Shown here: positions 42,777-55,400 of the stretch, piece after piece | Numbering within the stretch: position 1 is the stretch's first letter | How the letters are laid out: each line of letters opens with the position of its first letter | NCBI GenBank assembly: GCA_019096065.1 | Contig: JAGUCH010000008.1 | Location: 6,019,001-6,083,000 of the forward strand | Direction of reading: 5' to 3' | DNA from: Paracyclopina nana | Taxonomy: Eukaryota > Arthropoda > Copepoda > Cyclopoida > Cyclopettidae | Length of the DNA stretch: 64,000 nucleotides | Notes under the pieces: generated by a model | Seen by the model: only the letters and a program-made list of their open reading frames with translations | Database searches by the model: none | Told to the model about the DNA's origin: nothing | Position numbers and translations under genes: made by a program

Positions 42777-43421
42777 CAAATAAGCACATATTTCTCAAGG
42801 TGCACTTTTAAGGTTTGCTTTCTTTTATGAGTGGCAGTTAATCTTACCCCCCAATCTCTGATTTTTGAATGATTTGCTCATTTTAGATTACTGTATGTGC
42901 TTTTTAAATAGTTGAAATACCTAATTGAAATATACACATTGCATTGAAGACAATTGATTCTTCTGGGGGAAAATTCCACGAAATCATAATGAAATGACTC
43001 TTTATCAGCTTATTAGGTTGCTTATCTGAAATTCTAAATTGAATTATGTCATGGGATTATCTATTTTCTCCGTATCATTTCTCAGCAAAATGGCAAAATG
43101 ATGGCGGACAAATAAAATAAAAAATCTCGTAGCATCACTTGGCTCTTGCAAGCTCGAGCCCGCAAAGTTGCCATTCGACTTTTACTTTCCAAAATTTGCT
43201 CAGCTATTTTATTAGCTAGTTTTATAAATTGTTTACATATATAAATAGATATTGTCATACTATTTATACCCATTCAAATCAGAGCTATAGCACTATTTCT
43301 AGGGGCAACCAGAGTGTTGCAGGGTGTTATGTTGTAATGTTGGTGTAACCTGCGTTGAGTATCATAGCAACTTGAGTACATAACATTATTATGAGCAGTG
43401 GCCTGCAAATATTCAATCAAA
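42777..43421. other. Intergenic between IR and K2P genes
   Basis: No gene seen. Should hold the 3' end of the IR transcript and the promoter of the potassium channel, both on the plus strand. Confidence 0.55.
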
Positions 43422-45214
43422 ATGGAAGATTCAAGCAAGAAGAAGAAAAACTGCTTCCTCAGATTTCTTGGCTCTTATGTGGGACTGTTCATTCTTATGA
43501 CCCTTTACATGCTGGGCTTTGCTTACATCTTCTATGACCAACAAAGCAAAATTGAGTTGAGGCAATTTGATGAGTTGACTCAAAGCCATGAGGAGGTCAG
43601 CAAAGGCATCCATTATTTGGCTGACTTCTTTACTGACCTTCACTACAGTCCTTTGCACACAATTAACAACTGCTCCAGCCTTGTTGAGGATCCTTGCTAC
43701 AGAGATTTGGCCACTCAGGGCTATTTTGCAGGGTGTGGCAATGAATGTGACAAATCTCAGTTTTGCAAATGTATCAGAGAATATGAGAAGCAATTTGAGC
43801 TGACAGTAAGTAATCCTCAATTATAAGTGATAAATACATACAAGTATTGAAACTATAGGCCACTGCAAGTATTTACAAGCTAGCTGAGCATGTGGTGAGA
43901 GTCAGTGAGGCTTATAATTATGAGTTGGACGAAAACAACCAAATTGTGTGGAGTCCATCTTGGACATTTCCAAATGCTCTGCTCTTCACCATGACAACCC
44001 TGACTTTCATTGGTAAACTCCTTAAAATAAAATATGCATTTAAAAAATATTATGTCTAAGGATATGGACATATTTCCCCTGTGAATGTGAGTGGGCAAAT
44101 TCAGTGTGTCATTTTGACCATTATTGGTATACCAATTGTGATGCTGTTTTTGGCTAATATTGGTGGCGCTATGGCTGACGCTTTGAAATATTCCTACAGC
44201 AGACTTTGCTGTAGATGGTGCAGAATTCGCAGAAAATGGTCTGAAAAAAAGGGGGACATCTCTCTCAAAGAGGACAACATTGGATCAGAGCCATTCATGC
44301 CAACAAATGATGTAAAGGAAACTTAAAAGTCCGCACAATTGATAAAACAAAAATCCACCATTTTTAGGTGGCAGTTCCAATCATCTTGGCCCTGTGTCTA
44401 ATGATGATTTACATAGTTATTGGAGCCATGGTTTATTCAGCTTGGGAGGGTTGGACTTTGCTCGATGGAGTCTACTTTTGCTTTGTCACTCTGACAACCA
44501 TTGGCTTTGGGGATTTCGTTCCTGGACAATCGTAAGTAGTAAAGCAATATTTTTATTGGTTGTTTATTTATCTATTTATTTTTGAAATTAAGCTGTTGGG
44601 AGAAAAATGTGTAGAGACTAGAGCACTACATTTTGATGAGTAGATCGTTCTCAAAACTCAGTTCCAAAAAACAGCCTAGAGGTGGCTGGCCGGCCTACGG
44701 TAGCAGGACATCTGCCAATTTTTGTTCCACCGTTTTTTTATATTATGTTATGCTATTTTTTATTTGGTATTTCGGAATTGTACCCAGAAACCATGAATAC
44801 CTCAAAATTTCGTTCCGATCGAAGCTGTAGTTTGAGCTATACCTTAGTAAATTTTTTCCAAAAAAAGGTCAGCTGTTGTTGAGAGCGAGATACTCTCATC
44901 AAAATTCAGTGCTCTAGTTGAGACTTTATTTTTTCAGGTCAAATCCTGAGGAATCAGAATTGTCTGAGGTCTTCAAGCTTTTCTTCACTTCGATGTATTG
45001 CCTGTTTGGATTGGCATTGATATCCATGGGCATAAGTTTGATGCAAGAGCAAGTTTTGGCCAAGGTGAAATGGCTCGCTGAAGAAACTGGCATGAAGGGC
45101 AATGAAGATGACAACATTGAAAAGTACATCCTCAAAAAGTTCCCCAATGCTCGCATTTCTGAGCCAATGCCAGTTGGCAAAAAGGCAAAAAGCTACATTG
45201 AAATACAGCTATGA
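43422..45214 (+). CDS. Two-pore-domain potassium channel (K2P), 409 aa
   Basis: Exons 43422-43805, 43859-44012, 44061-44311, 44368-44531, 44938-45214; phases agree. ATG at 43422 (MEDSSKKKK). TM1 is [20 protein letters not shown]. The extracellular cap is Cys-rich ([11 protein letters not shown]), unusual in having six Cys close together. P1 is [22 protein letters not shown]; the residue before IGYG is Phe where nearly all K2P channels have Thr. TM2 is [21 protein letters not shown]3 [21 protein letters not shown]2 [14 protein letters not shown] (normal), TM4 [21 protein letters not shown]. It would conduct background potassium current as a dimer. The last intron holds repeat copy B. Confidence 0.9.
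44680..44914 (+). repeat. Dispersed repeat, copy B (pairs with 22240-22470)
   Basis: In the 406-base last intron of the K2P gene, which is long compared with its other introns (about 50 nt), so the intron was probably enlarged by this insertion. Similarity to copy A is about 80% by eye. Confidence 0.8.
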
Positions 45215-46454
45215 AGTGTCATTTCTCAAAGTGAATGTCCTTGAGTTAGATTTTTTGGCTAAACGATGCATTCAGATCGAATAGCGTGATAATGAGAGTT
45301 AAGCTCTATAGCATTGAGAAGAACTAAGGAAGAAGAACTAGATTTTTTACTGTATTTACCGTAACTTTCAAAATGTTCATCACTCAACCTCACCGAAAAC
45401 TTTAAAGCTTGAATGGCAGAAATTAATTAAATGTTTGACGGTGTGTATTTATTCAAGTTTCTGACCAGTTATCATGATTGTTTGATTCCATACAACTCAA
45501 TTCAGTATCCAAGTACAGATAGCAATTGTTAGATAATAATTGTGTGTAGCAGTTTGGTGCAAATATGAGTGCGAATGTTTTTCTAGTAGCAGTGTGTGTG
45601 ACATGAGCAGCTTTCTTAAGTTTGGCCAATGTTTTGGCAAATGGTCGAGGGGAACATCATTTTGATTCAACACAGAGAGCATTATTTCAACTTTTTCATG
45701 TGTATTGTTTAAACCAGTTGAGCACATTTTAGGACTAGTTCTTTTTTTCGTTGGGATGGCCAAAATCTGCAATCTGTGGCGCTACTCTGAGAATTGTCTA
45801 GGTTTTGTAAAATGGCCAAGTCAACCAACTTTCTGACACTACCAATTTAAAATCAGCCAAAGTTTGCAGAGTGTGAAAAAATATTGAAAACTTGCAAGGA
45901 GCCAATCTACATAACTTTCAGCTGCAGTCCAATTTGGGCCATGGCAATAAGTCAAGGTAGGCGAATTACCCAAAAAAATCTAACTGTAAAAAAGCATTTT
46001 CCTAAGGATGCCTAATTTAAAGATAAAGAGCATGGATGGCATGGACTCTTTTTTTCGGTGGATTTGGATCGATGTTCCATTTTTATCCAAAAACTCTCAA
46101 TGAAAAATGTGACATTTATGGATGCATGCTTAATTTATCTATCCTTCCAAGGTAACGAACCCAATCAATTTTTCATGGAAAATTTACAAAAAGTCACATC
46201 TTATTTAAACTCATGCACTGGATCAATCAAAACATAAGCTCAAAAGATAATTTTTGGGCTATTTCTTAAAACTGGACTTATGCCTATGGCCCCACTTTGG
46301 CAACTCAAGGGCTGACTATGAGTTGCCCTTTTTTTGTAGCCAAGTAGAAGTGCTGAAGGTGTTTTTTGACATTTTCGTACATATTTGTAGTTTGTGCTAA
46401 GTAATAGTAACATTGGTAGAAATTGATGACATATCACAAGTTGTTTCATTCCTC
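45215..46454. other. Intergenic between convergent K2P and tubby genes
   Basis: No gene seen in 1.24 kb; it should contain the two 3' UTRs, arriving from opposite sides. Confidence 0.55.
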
Positions 46455-49400
46455 TCATTCGCAGGCCAGTTTCGAGTCAAAGCTGGACAAGGCCACTCCA
46501 AAGGCCTGCAGAGCACACATGGGATAGCGAAAGTCCATGGTGAAGACATCCTCAGCCACCCTGCCAAACTGCATGATGATGTAATCGGGGTCAGTGTCAT
46601 GGACAATCTGGAAATTCTTCACACTGGCCTGGGTGACCCTGCCATGGAAATTGAGCACATAGGACTGAGTGTCATCATTCCACACTGGGGTCTTGTTATG
46701 TAGCTCAAGGACACCTTCAAGGTTCTTTGATTTGAACCTTTCTAACAATCCATCATGGTCAGAAATGGCCTTGAAGTCCAATCTGTGGCCTTCACTGTTC
46801 ATGCCTGGTAACACCACTGTCATCCTCCTGGGCCCCTTGAACCCAAGGACATTGGTGTCATACATGATCCCAACAAGCTCTTGTCTTTGCGATGACCTAT
46901 CCTGTAAAACAAAAAATGTTTGCTAATATTTGTAAAGGTTACACCTAAATTGGTTTTGAGCATCAACAAATCTAATTCAGATAGGATTTTCTGTGAAAAA
47001 TATTGGTGGCATCTCCAATGACGTCAAACTAGCTTTTGTCGAAACTGCAATTGATGGTTCAATTTAGTCAACATAGTATGCAAAAAAGGTAATTCTTTGT
47101 TCGGTTGCCTTGAATATGTTTGCAAAAATGACTGCTAGGAAATGCAAATGTCCTCGCAAATGGGCCCCAAGAGACTCGAACTATAGCACAAAAGCAGGAC
47201 AAAGAGAAAGCTTCAATGGCTTCCTCTTCAAGTGGTTAATTATGAAATGGAGTAGAAAACCACAATGGTTGATTCAGTGAATGAGTAAATAGGCACAAAC
47301 TTCTTGTCCTATTGTAATTGGGCCCATTTGTGCATGAAAGGGAAAGCTTAGTTAGCAAAGCACAACTTGCTTGTGGCTTATTCGACAAAGTGTGAATTGC
47401 CGTTCCTTCATCTTGCCACCAGTATTTATTTCAAAAACCACCATCTGAACTTGGATTGAAAATGAGAAAATCCAATTTGGATGTAATGAAAGGCAATAGA
47501 AGCAAATCATTGCAATTCAAGGCCAAGGTCATCATCATGGAACCTTTCAAAAGCACCGTTTGGTCAATCAAGTCATTAGCTCACAAAAGACCTCGACCAA
47601 AAGGGGACATGTTAAGGCCCAAAGAAGGCCAGTTCAAGTAGTTTGTAGGAAAAAATATATATCTTGCTGTCACGAAAATAGATGCCTGTGGCTGTATCTT
47701 GCCCACCTTGCCAAAACATAATAACTTTCTCTTCTTTGGACCAGAAGAAGCAGAGGAGTACATTTTGAGTCCCTTGGGAGTCACCCTCAAGAAATGTCAT
47801 TTTCATGTAGTAGCACAAATAGTTCCACCCTAGAGAATTGACTTGTTCTACTACTTGTTTGTCCATCAGAAAATATTATGGGCATCTATAGGATGGTCAG
47901 TGTTGCATGAGAAGTTTCTTTTTGTTCTTCTGCTTATTGGAAAAGAAATTATGGCTGTTGCCCTCTACTAAATTACAGCATGCCAACACAAAGCTGGATG
48001 AGCTGGTCTTAACATGGTACTTTAAAGCACAGATTATCATCAAATGCTTCAGCTTACCAAGTTTTATAAGTGTACTAAGCGTCCAAGGCAGAGGGGAAAT
48101 TCTTCACTATTCTCAAAACATAGCAAAAATTCGCAAAAAATGAAAAGCCAGTAAAAAGGATTAGTTGATATGCTCTGGCTATCACTTGCTTACATGCCCA
48201 AGTTTTTGATGAGTAGGCAACATTTCCGAAAGTTGCCAGCCAAACTTTCTGGGCTATTTTTTAGGGCCAGAAAATCTGCAAGGTTGTATAGGTCAAAATA
48301 GTCTGCTACTGCATTGAATGAAAGCAAGTTTCTTTGATTGCCAACAAGCTACTCACATGTAGCCCACCCCATTAAATAAATGAAAGTAGGCAAGCAAATA
48401 TTTCGTCAAATGCAGTGTACAAACATAAAATGCACATTGCAGGCTTTTTGGTCTAGAAGAACGATGCACATTGATCAAATTTCTTCTCATCCTTTCGCAT
48501 ACATATTTGCCTTGAGCCATATTGCGATTATCAAGAGTGGAATCAAATTTGCATAATCTCTTATGACACAAACGGTATACCCAGCTTCAAGAATAAAAGG
48601 GAATTTTGGAACTATGAAAAGATGTCGCAGACAAAAGTCATGAGCACTTTTGAACCATGCATTTTTTATGGCAAATGTCTCTTTCAGTGGAACAGCAGAG
48701 AATGTGAAACCTTTCGAAGAGAGAACCAGCCAAAATATTCATTGAAAAGGAGAGTCTAGGAAAAACACCAGCAACATCATCATCTGCTTTTCACATATAG
48801 ATAATGCAGCAGCACACACTATACCATGCTAGGATACTGAAAGGCTCTATCTTGGGATTGTCTGAAAGAAATGAGGTCATGAGGCACAAATTCTGTCGAT
48901 CCTTCCAACCGCCTCTCAGTAAGGCCATAAGCATAGAGGATCAAGGATTTAACGTCAAACTAAAAAACCCTTTAGGGTAGAATTATGTTCAGAAATGCCA
49001 CAAAAACCTATTTGTTTCTAGGTAAATACTGCTCATCTTGATTCGTGATGGTTTGAAATAGAGGTTTGTGAAAATTGGAAAATCTGTGATTGTCACCTAG
49101 TGTCAAGCAACATAAGTTGGTGTTGATGTAATTATCATTTCATAATTATTAGCGTGGCAGGCGTTGAGGAGCAATATAGGATTGTACACCTCTAGGCTGG
49201 AGGATAACACAAATTATTTTTTAGTGTCAAGTGACAGATCACGAGTGAGCGGAGCGAACGAGTGATTGTTACGAGACACTAAAAAATAATGAGTGTTATC
49301 CGACAGCCTAGAGGTGTATAATCCTATTACTATTAGCTAACCCCAATTTCAAGCATTACTTAAATTTAATTTTTTAAAGCTTTTATGGCCCCTTAATTTT

Positions 49401-52400
49401 GCCAGAGATGCCTTAAATTTTGCGGTCCGGTTTATCACAGACAGTGAGTGCGAGCTCATCAAAGTTGACCCAGTGGTCTAGCCTGCACCAGCTTCGCGCG
49501 CTGCAGTATCTTGGTGTCGCGCCGGCCCGTGTCCGGCCCGTCCGGCCAAGTATTTGCGGTGCTTGCTGATCAGTACTCACTAGCCGCAATTTGACCCAGC
49601 TCGCACCGGCCGCGCCAACTAGTGGCGGCTGCACACAGCAAGCGTGAGCTCATTAAAGCTGACCTAGCAGTCTAGCCTTCAACATGCGCCAGTTGCCGTT
49701 GCGTCTTGCGACCATGCCGCGCCGGCCCGTTCAGCCATGTTTTTAAAGGCTCGCTCCTAAGTCATTTTCATATTCGAATTGGTGGCTCAGAGGTAGAGCG
49801 TCGGCGCGCTACCCAGATGACCACGGTTCGATTCTTACTGCCACCCTCCTTTTTGTCTATGTTAATAAGATAGATGGCGCAAGGAACAAGCGAGGCATAA
49901 TGATCATTATCCACTTGTAGATGCATAATGTTCATTATCCTCTTCTACATCAAACAACAATGAAAAATCATGGAAATTATATGGTCGGAGCTTATGTACT
50001 GCTCAGCCGTCTCAGCTAATAGTAATAACGGATTTTCATCAAAAACTTTTTTAACGAAGCTTCATGTCCTGTAGTTACGCTGCAAAGTTTGCTACCAAAA
50101 TAAAAAATGAATCTCCACGGAAAATTCACCATGGCTGAAAATGAGGTCTTTTTTGGAGACAGACAAAGAAAATGCTTTTCTTAGGGGTAGATACAGCAGC
50201 TCAACTATAAAAGAGTTTGAAAAGTTCTGCCGGTAAAAGTTTGTGACTTAGCTACTTGTTAAAAAAGTTGATGATGAATTTCTGTCATTACTCAATGGCA
50301 CCAACACAGCAAATCGTTAGGCAATCGAGGTTCACTTAATTACAACTTTATTGATTGGCACTAGTTGCCAATCGCATACATCCTAATCTTAACTTACGTC
50401 AATTTCAAGTGTATTACAAGTCTTCCACAAAAAATTCCTTTTGCTCTCTAAAAGACGCAGCAGCTATGTGAGCAATCCTTTAAGTTGGTAAGGCCAGCAA
50501 TACATTCTATGGGCCACCCAGTACTTACATCAAATACGTAATCAGCAATGCTTTCATCGTTACTGATATAGGGTCTACCTCTCCCATAGAATTTGTGCTT
50601 CAGGACCTTATCGCTTTAAGACAATCCCCCAGATGCAGCCTTCAGTCTCCTCCACATGGTATTAAGTTGGCCAAAGTAGATCATCATCATCTTTTTCCAA
50701 GATGGGTAATAAAGATAATTGGGCTTTTTACCTGAAGTAAACTCCTGGATTTAATGGGTTCTCCTCCATCAAAAACAGTGAATTGGGTACCCATCATGTT
50801 TGACCTAAGTTTGCCCACAAAAGATTCTCCAGCTCGAGATAAATCTGTAGGATCTGTGGTGATAAGGTAGTTTGAGGTTGCACTTTTCTTTCTTTTCCTT
50901 CCAGCCAGAAGAAAGATCTTTTTGCCATCTTCCCTTTCCATGTGCAAAAAGTAGGTTGGGAACAGGCCTGCAAAGAAAATGGCTTTCACTCACAGCTCAG
51001 CAGCAATTATCATCATTATCATCTAGGCTGAATGAATAATGAAGTCTTAATAGATACACATCTGCAGTGGCTTGCGCAGTGCTGAATAAAATTGTTAAAA
51101 GAAAATCTTGTCAACAGTCAATTTGCTCCATTGGGCTTAGATTTCAGTTGTTGTGGAGACTGAAAATAAATTCCCAAGAAAAGTATCGAGTCTCATATTT
51201 CTGACGTTTGATTTGGCCAGTTTTGCTGTCATAGAAATGTAGCTTACGTCAAAAGTGTAAGCAAACACTTTACCTCTGTCCATGCCTTTACGGTCCCTGG
51301 TGATCCTGCATTTGACCACACAGCCCTGGGGAGAAGGCTCAAGGACGAACTGATCCAAGTTGTCCAGCATTGTCTCCAGGATGCCTATGCCATTTTGCTC
51401 CTCTTGGTCCCCACCACCATTATTCTTGTTATCTCCTCCTTCGGCTTTGGACAGCTTTCCATCAGTGGCATCTGAAAGAGCGAATAAAAGTCATCAATCA
51501 TGGTATGCTAGCATGCACTTTCTTGTATAGTCAATCTGAGCTGCAGCATGAGCCAGAGGAAAACTTTGCTACACAAAGTGAGTTTGGAAAGATGATGGAA
51601 AACACATCTGTTTGTGTGCTTTTGAAACTTGGGCAAACTTTTGTAGCCACCAAAGGAGCATTTTGTAAGTAACAAGCAATTACCAGACAGGCCTAAAGAG
51701 AAAAGGAAAGTTTCATTTGCTACCAACATTTGTCACTCTAATAGTTTTTTGTATTTCCTCTCAAGAAATTGGAAATACATACATACACTTGCTATATCAA
51801 TGTTCATTCAGAAATGGATCTCTTTTAAATTTTTTTTATTCCTGTCTGTTGACCTTATTAGGCACAAAGCTACCTTTCTTTTACAGGAAATTAGTCACGC
51901 TTTGCAATCAAGGCCATTACAGAATCTTCCATGTTCCTCAATATGGCTGATTTCAGTTCAAAGTTAGCTCGAGAGCTACAACTAGAATTGTTAAAGAAAT
52001 CACAACATGGCTTTACCAATATGTCCCTTCTAAGAGAAATTTGTCTAATATTGCTTGCAGCAAAACAAGTTGGCAAGTTAGTATCTGAAACAATAATAAT
52101 TGGGTCAATAATTCTTTACAGATTTCCATTTTTCATCATTTTAAAACTCTGGTTAGGTAAATCCATCCAAACAATTGCTCAAAATCGGGCCCGAACTGGT
52201 CAGTTATGTTGCAAACCAAGCCCAGAAGTCACATAATCATGCAGAGCAAAAGGCATTTTCAGCGAGGTCAGTGAAGTGTGGGACCGATTTTTTTCTGAGC
52301 AAGGCTCAGTCAACTGTGCGTGACATCTTCTGACTCTATCCAGATGGATTTGGCAATAAACCACACATTGTATGAGGAAAGAACGCGTCATACGCTTTTC

Positions 52401-55400
52401 CAAGCCAGGAAAAATGTACTGACAGAAGTACTAGATAATTAGAGTAGTTGTTGGCTGCTGTAAACAATGATGGGCTCTAATCAAGGCTTGCTTGTGCGTG
52501 ATTGTACAAATTGGGTGTAAATCCCTGGATACATGTGAACAATTGTATCCAATCAGTCATCAATTTCAGAAAGTCCCCCGATGAGAGCGGTTTGATTTTT
52601 GTTTTCAGCTTCATTTCTGGTGTAACCTAAGCTTTATGTTCAGTTTTTACGTTTCTACGGTTTCCTCGCTTTTAATTGAAGCAATATCTGTATTTTCAAT
52701 TACATCGTCAAGTGTATTCTGTTTTGAGCTATTTTTAGTAGCATGCTGACTGTAGTTCTTGTTAGCTTTGTTAGACGTATTTTTAGCCGCATTTTCTATA
52801 TGCTGGACTGCAGCTAAAAGTTGAGTTGGTACAATTTAGATTAATCTTGCTAACATCTCCAATTTGCCTATGTCTGTGCACTACTACACACATGTCATTG
52901 GGGGAATACACATTTGGATACATACACCATGTACTGTAATGAATAATGCGCAAAATAAATACACATATTGGCTTTTAGGGAGATTTCTGCATATTAATAA
53001 GAAGGCGAAATGTGCCACCTGCAACTGTAATTGAATTTGAATAGACCAGCTGTTACAATAATTTCATGCACAGTGGGATGCTGATTCCCCACAGTGCTTA
53101 TGAGATGCCAAGGCCTTAGGAAATCAATCAGTAAGAAAGGCCTTGCACCTCATTACAATGCATGGAAGGACAAATATGCACCACATTCTATATGTATTTC
53201 ACTTGCACCACTACACCATACTGATGATTGTCCAATTGGAGATTGATCTCAGGTAGAAGACAGCCTATACATCAGCAATAGTGAAAGAAAGCAATATAAT
53301 AGCTATTGAAGGCTCCCCCCATAATATATTGCTTTTCTGCAATATTAGGCACACATATGACCTTATGCTTACACAAAAAAGCTCAGCCTGATTTAGTTTA
53401 TGGTCATATAATGCCTAGTAAATGAACAGTCCATGTTGTGCATATGACCTTTAGATAGGAATGTAGTAACTGCCGATAAGCTTAACCAAACGAATGCATT
53501 TTTGCTCAATACAATAAAAACGAATACAAATGTCCAAAGATTCAATCAATTTGCGTTGAAAAAGGCTCACGCATACTTTGTTCAAAGAGTCAATGATTAT
53601 GTCGCTCATCAGCAAGCAAGCAATTTTGCTGAGTGGGCTTAGCGAGGCAAAAATGAAACTAGAAATGTATTGTATGTTCTCTGAGATTATCATCCATCAG
53701 TGGCCAAATTGTTTCAAGTTGGCTTACGTCTGACTTCACTATACGCTTCTAGTGTTAGAAAGCAAACCAAGAAGGATGAAGGTGCACTAAGAGTGAAAGC
53801 TAATGGAACTTTTTCAAGATCCATCCAAGTATCTCTGTCCAAGAGATTTGCTATCTGCTGTGAGCTAAAAATTGACCAGAAGCATGTATTGAGTTACATA
53901 CCAATTAGTTTCCATAGCTACTGACATATCTAGACTCACAACACGAATGCAATAGCATTTTCTGATATTACAGATCTGGCCTAAAAGCCAGAAGTGAACG
54001 TGAGCTCGGATCTGCCAGCTCTGATCGTTATTTAAGATAGCATCCACTTTTCCTATGTGTAGGACTTCTATAGAACCATACCTGAGGAAAATGGTCAGTA
54101 ACCAACAGAAGTTGCGCAAAAAATATCATATGGGAAGCTCCACTAATTTTACTTTTGCAAAAGTCTGAAGATACTATGCCCGATATAATTGAAGTCATTT
54201 TTAAGAAAAACAATCATGATCAACACAACTGACTAAAGGTACAATGTTAGCTAATAAAAGGCTATAGTGTACTTTCCTCATCTTATTGAAGATTATGTTC
54301 AGTATGAATATGCCAGCATTTTGGATGCATGGGCTCAGAATGCAAAGAATTAAGCTAAAAATTTCCCTTTTTTTAAAACTCTTTAAAAAAATAAGAAGAA
54401 ACGTTGCCTCTTAGTATAGGCTTAGAAGCCTTTACCTGTAGAATATTGAAGCATGCAAACACTTCATTCCCAAGCTGTTGTTAGGCTTTATATTCGATAT
54501 TGGCAGCCTTTTTTGCCCTTGTATGTCAACCACAAATGTAAGGCCTTTCTCTGTAGGCGAATATCAACATAGCGTAGCAGCCTAATGTGGAAGATTAGCA
54601 AGAAAGCGAAAAGAAGCCAAGTGGAAGAAAAGAAAGTTTTCATGTCCCCCTAATTGGTCTGTAGGCCAAATCCAGAAGCTAAGCACAGAGGATGAAAACT
54701 TGAGACAGGGATTTCAGTTGGCCTCCAAAAGATTCTATAGAAAGCCCTGGCCTGGATATAGCAAAAATATACCACCTTTCGTAGAGGAGCATAAAATGGC
54801 TAGGTATAAAACTATTATGTGGTGACTAGTTCACTAGTCATGTATATGGTACATAAGCTACCAACTTTGTGGTGTGCTTGTGCTGTAGTGAGAAAATCAA
54901 TCATTGCAGCTCCCTTTTGCCCCTGTGGGTCAAACATGCAACCTATCAGCTTTACAAACTATCTCAACTATCTCCCATGGGACATAATAATAGAACGAGT
55001 TTGATCTTGTTTTTTGGCATACTGAATAGCTTTAAAACTAGGTCAAAAAGTAATTTAAATATAGTTTTAGCTTGGTCCATAAATACAGGCTTTTTACAGG
55101 GTTTAGCTCCTATGATAGGTTTTAAGCTTAGTGATTGATCTCAAAAAGATTTTCCAACTTTGATTGGCCATCTTTGATCAATGAGCTTGATTGAGGTAGA
55201 ATCTATGGAGACTTCAATAAAAGGGAGCTAAGCAGCATTCACATTTATTGTTGAGCCAAAAGATCAAAAAATCACTTAAGTTTATATCAGCAGTAAAATC
55301 CCTTGACATCTTGCCAACATTGACCTAAAATGGCTAGGATCCAGAAAATTCCCCTTTTTTATTGGTAATAGCTAGGACATTCAATATAAATGGAAAGGGT

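Larger units (their letters stand above)
46902..50731. other. Tubby intron with several repeats
   Basis: 3.8-kb intron, no coding sequence seen, holding the hairpin element, the 194-bp tandem duplication and the tRNA-like sequence listed separately. The GC-rich patch 49430-49740 stands out against AT-rich surroundings. Confidence 0.6.

Noticed and set aside
49776-49850. Functional tRNA gene.
   Set aside because: Acceptor and T stems do not pair although the promoter boxes are kept.
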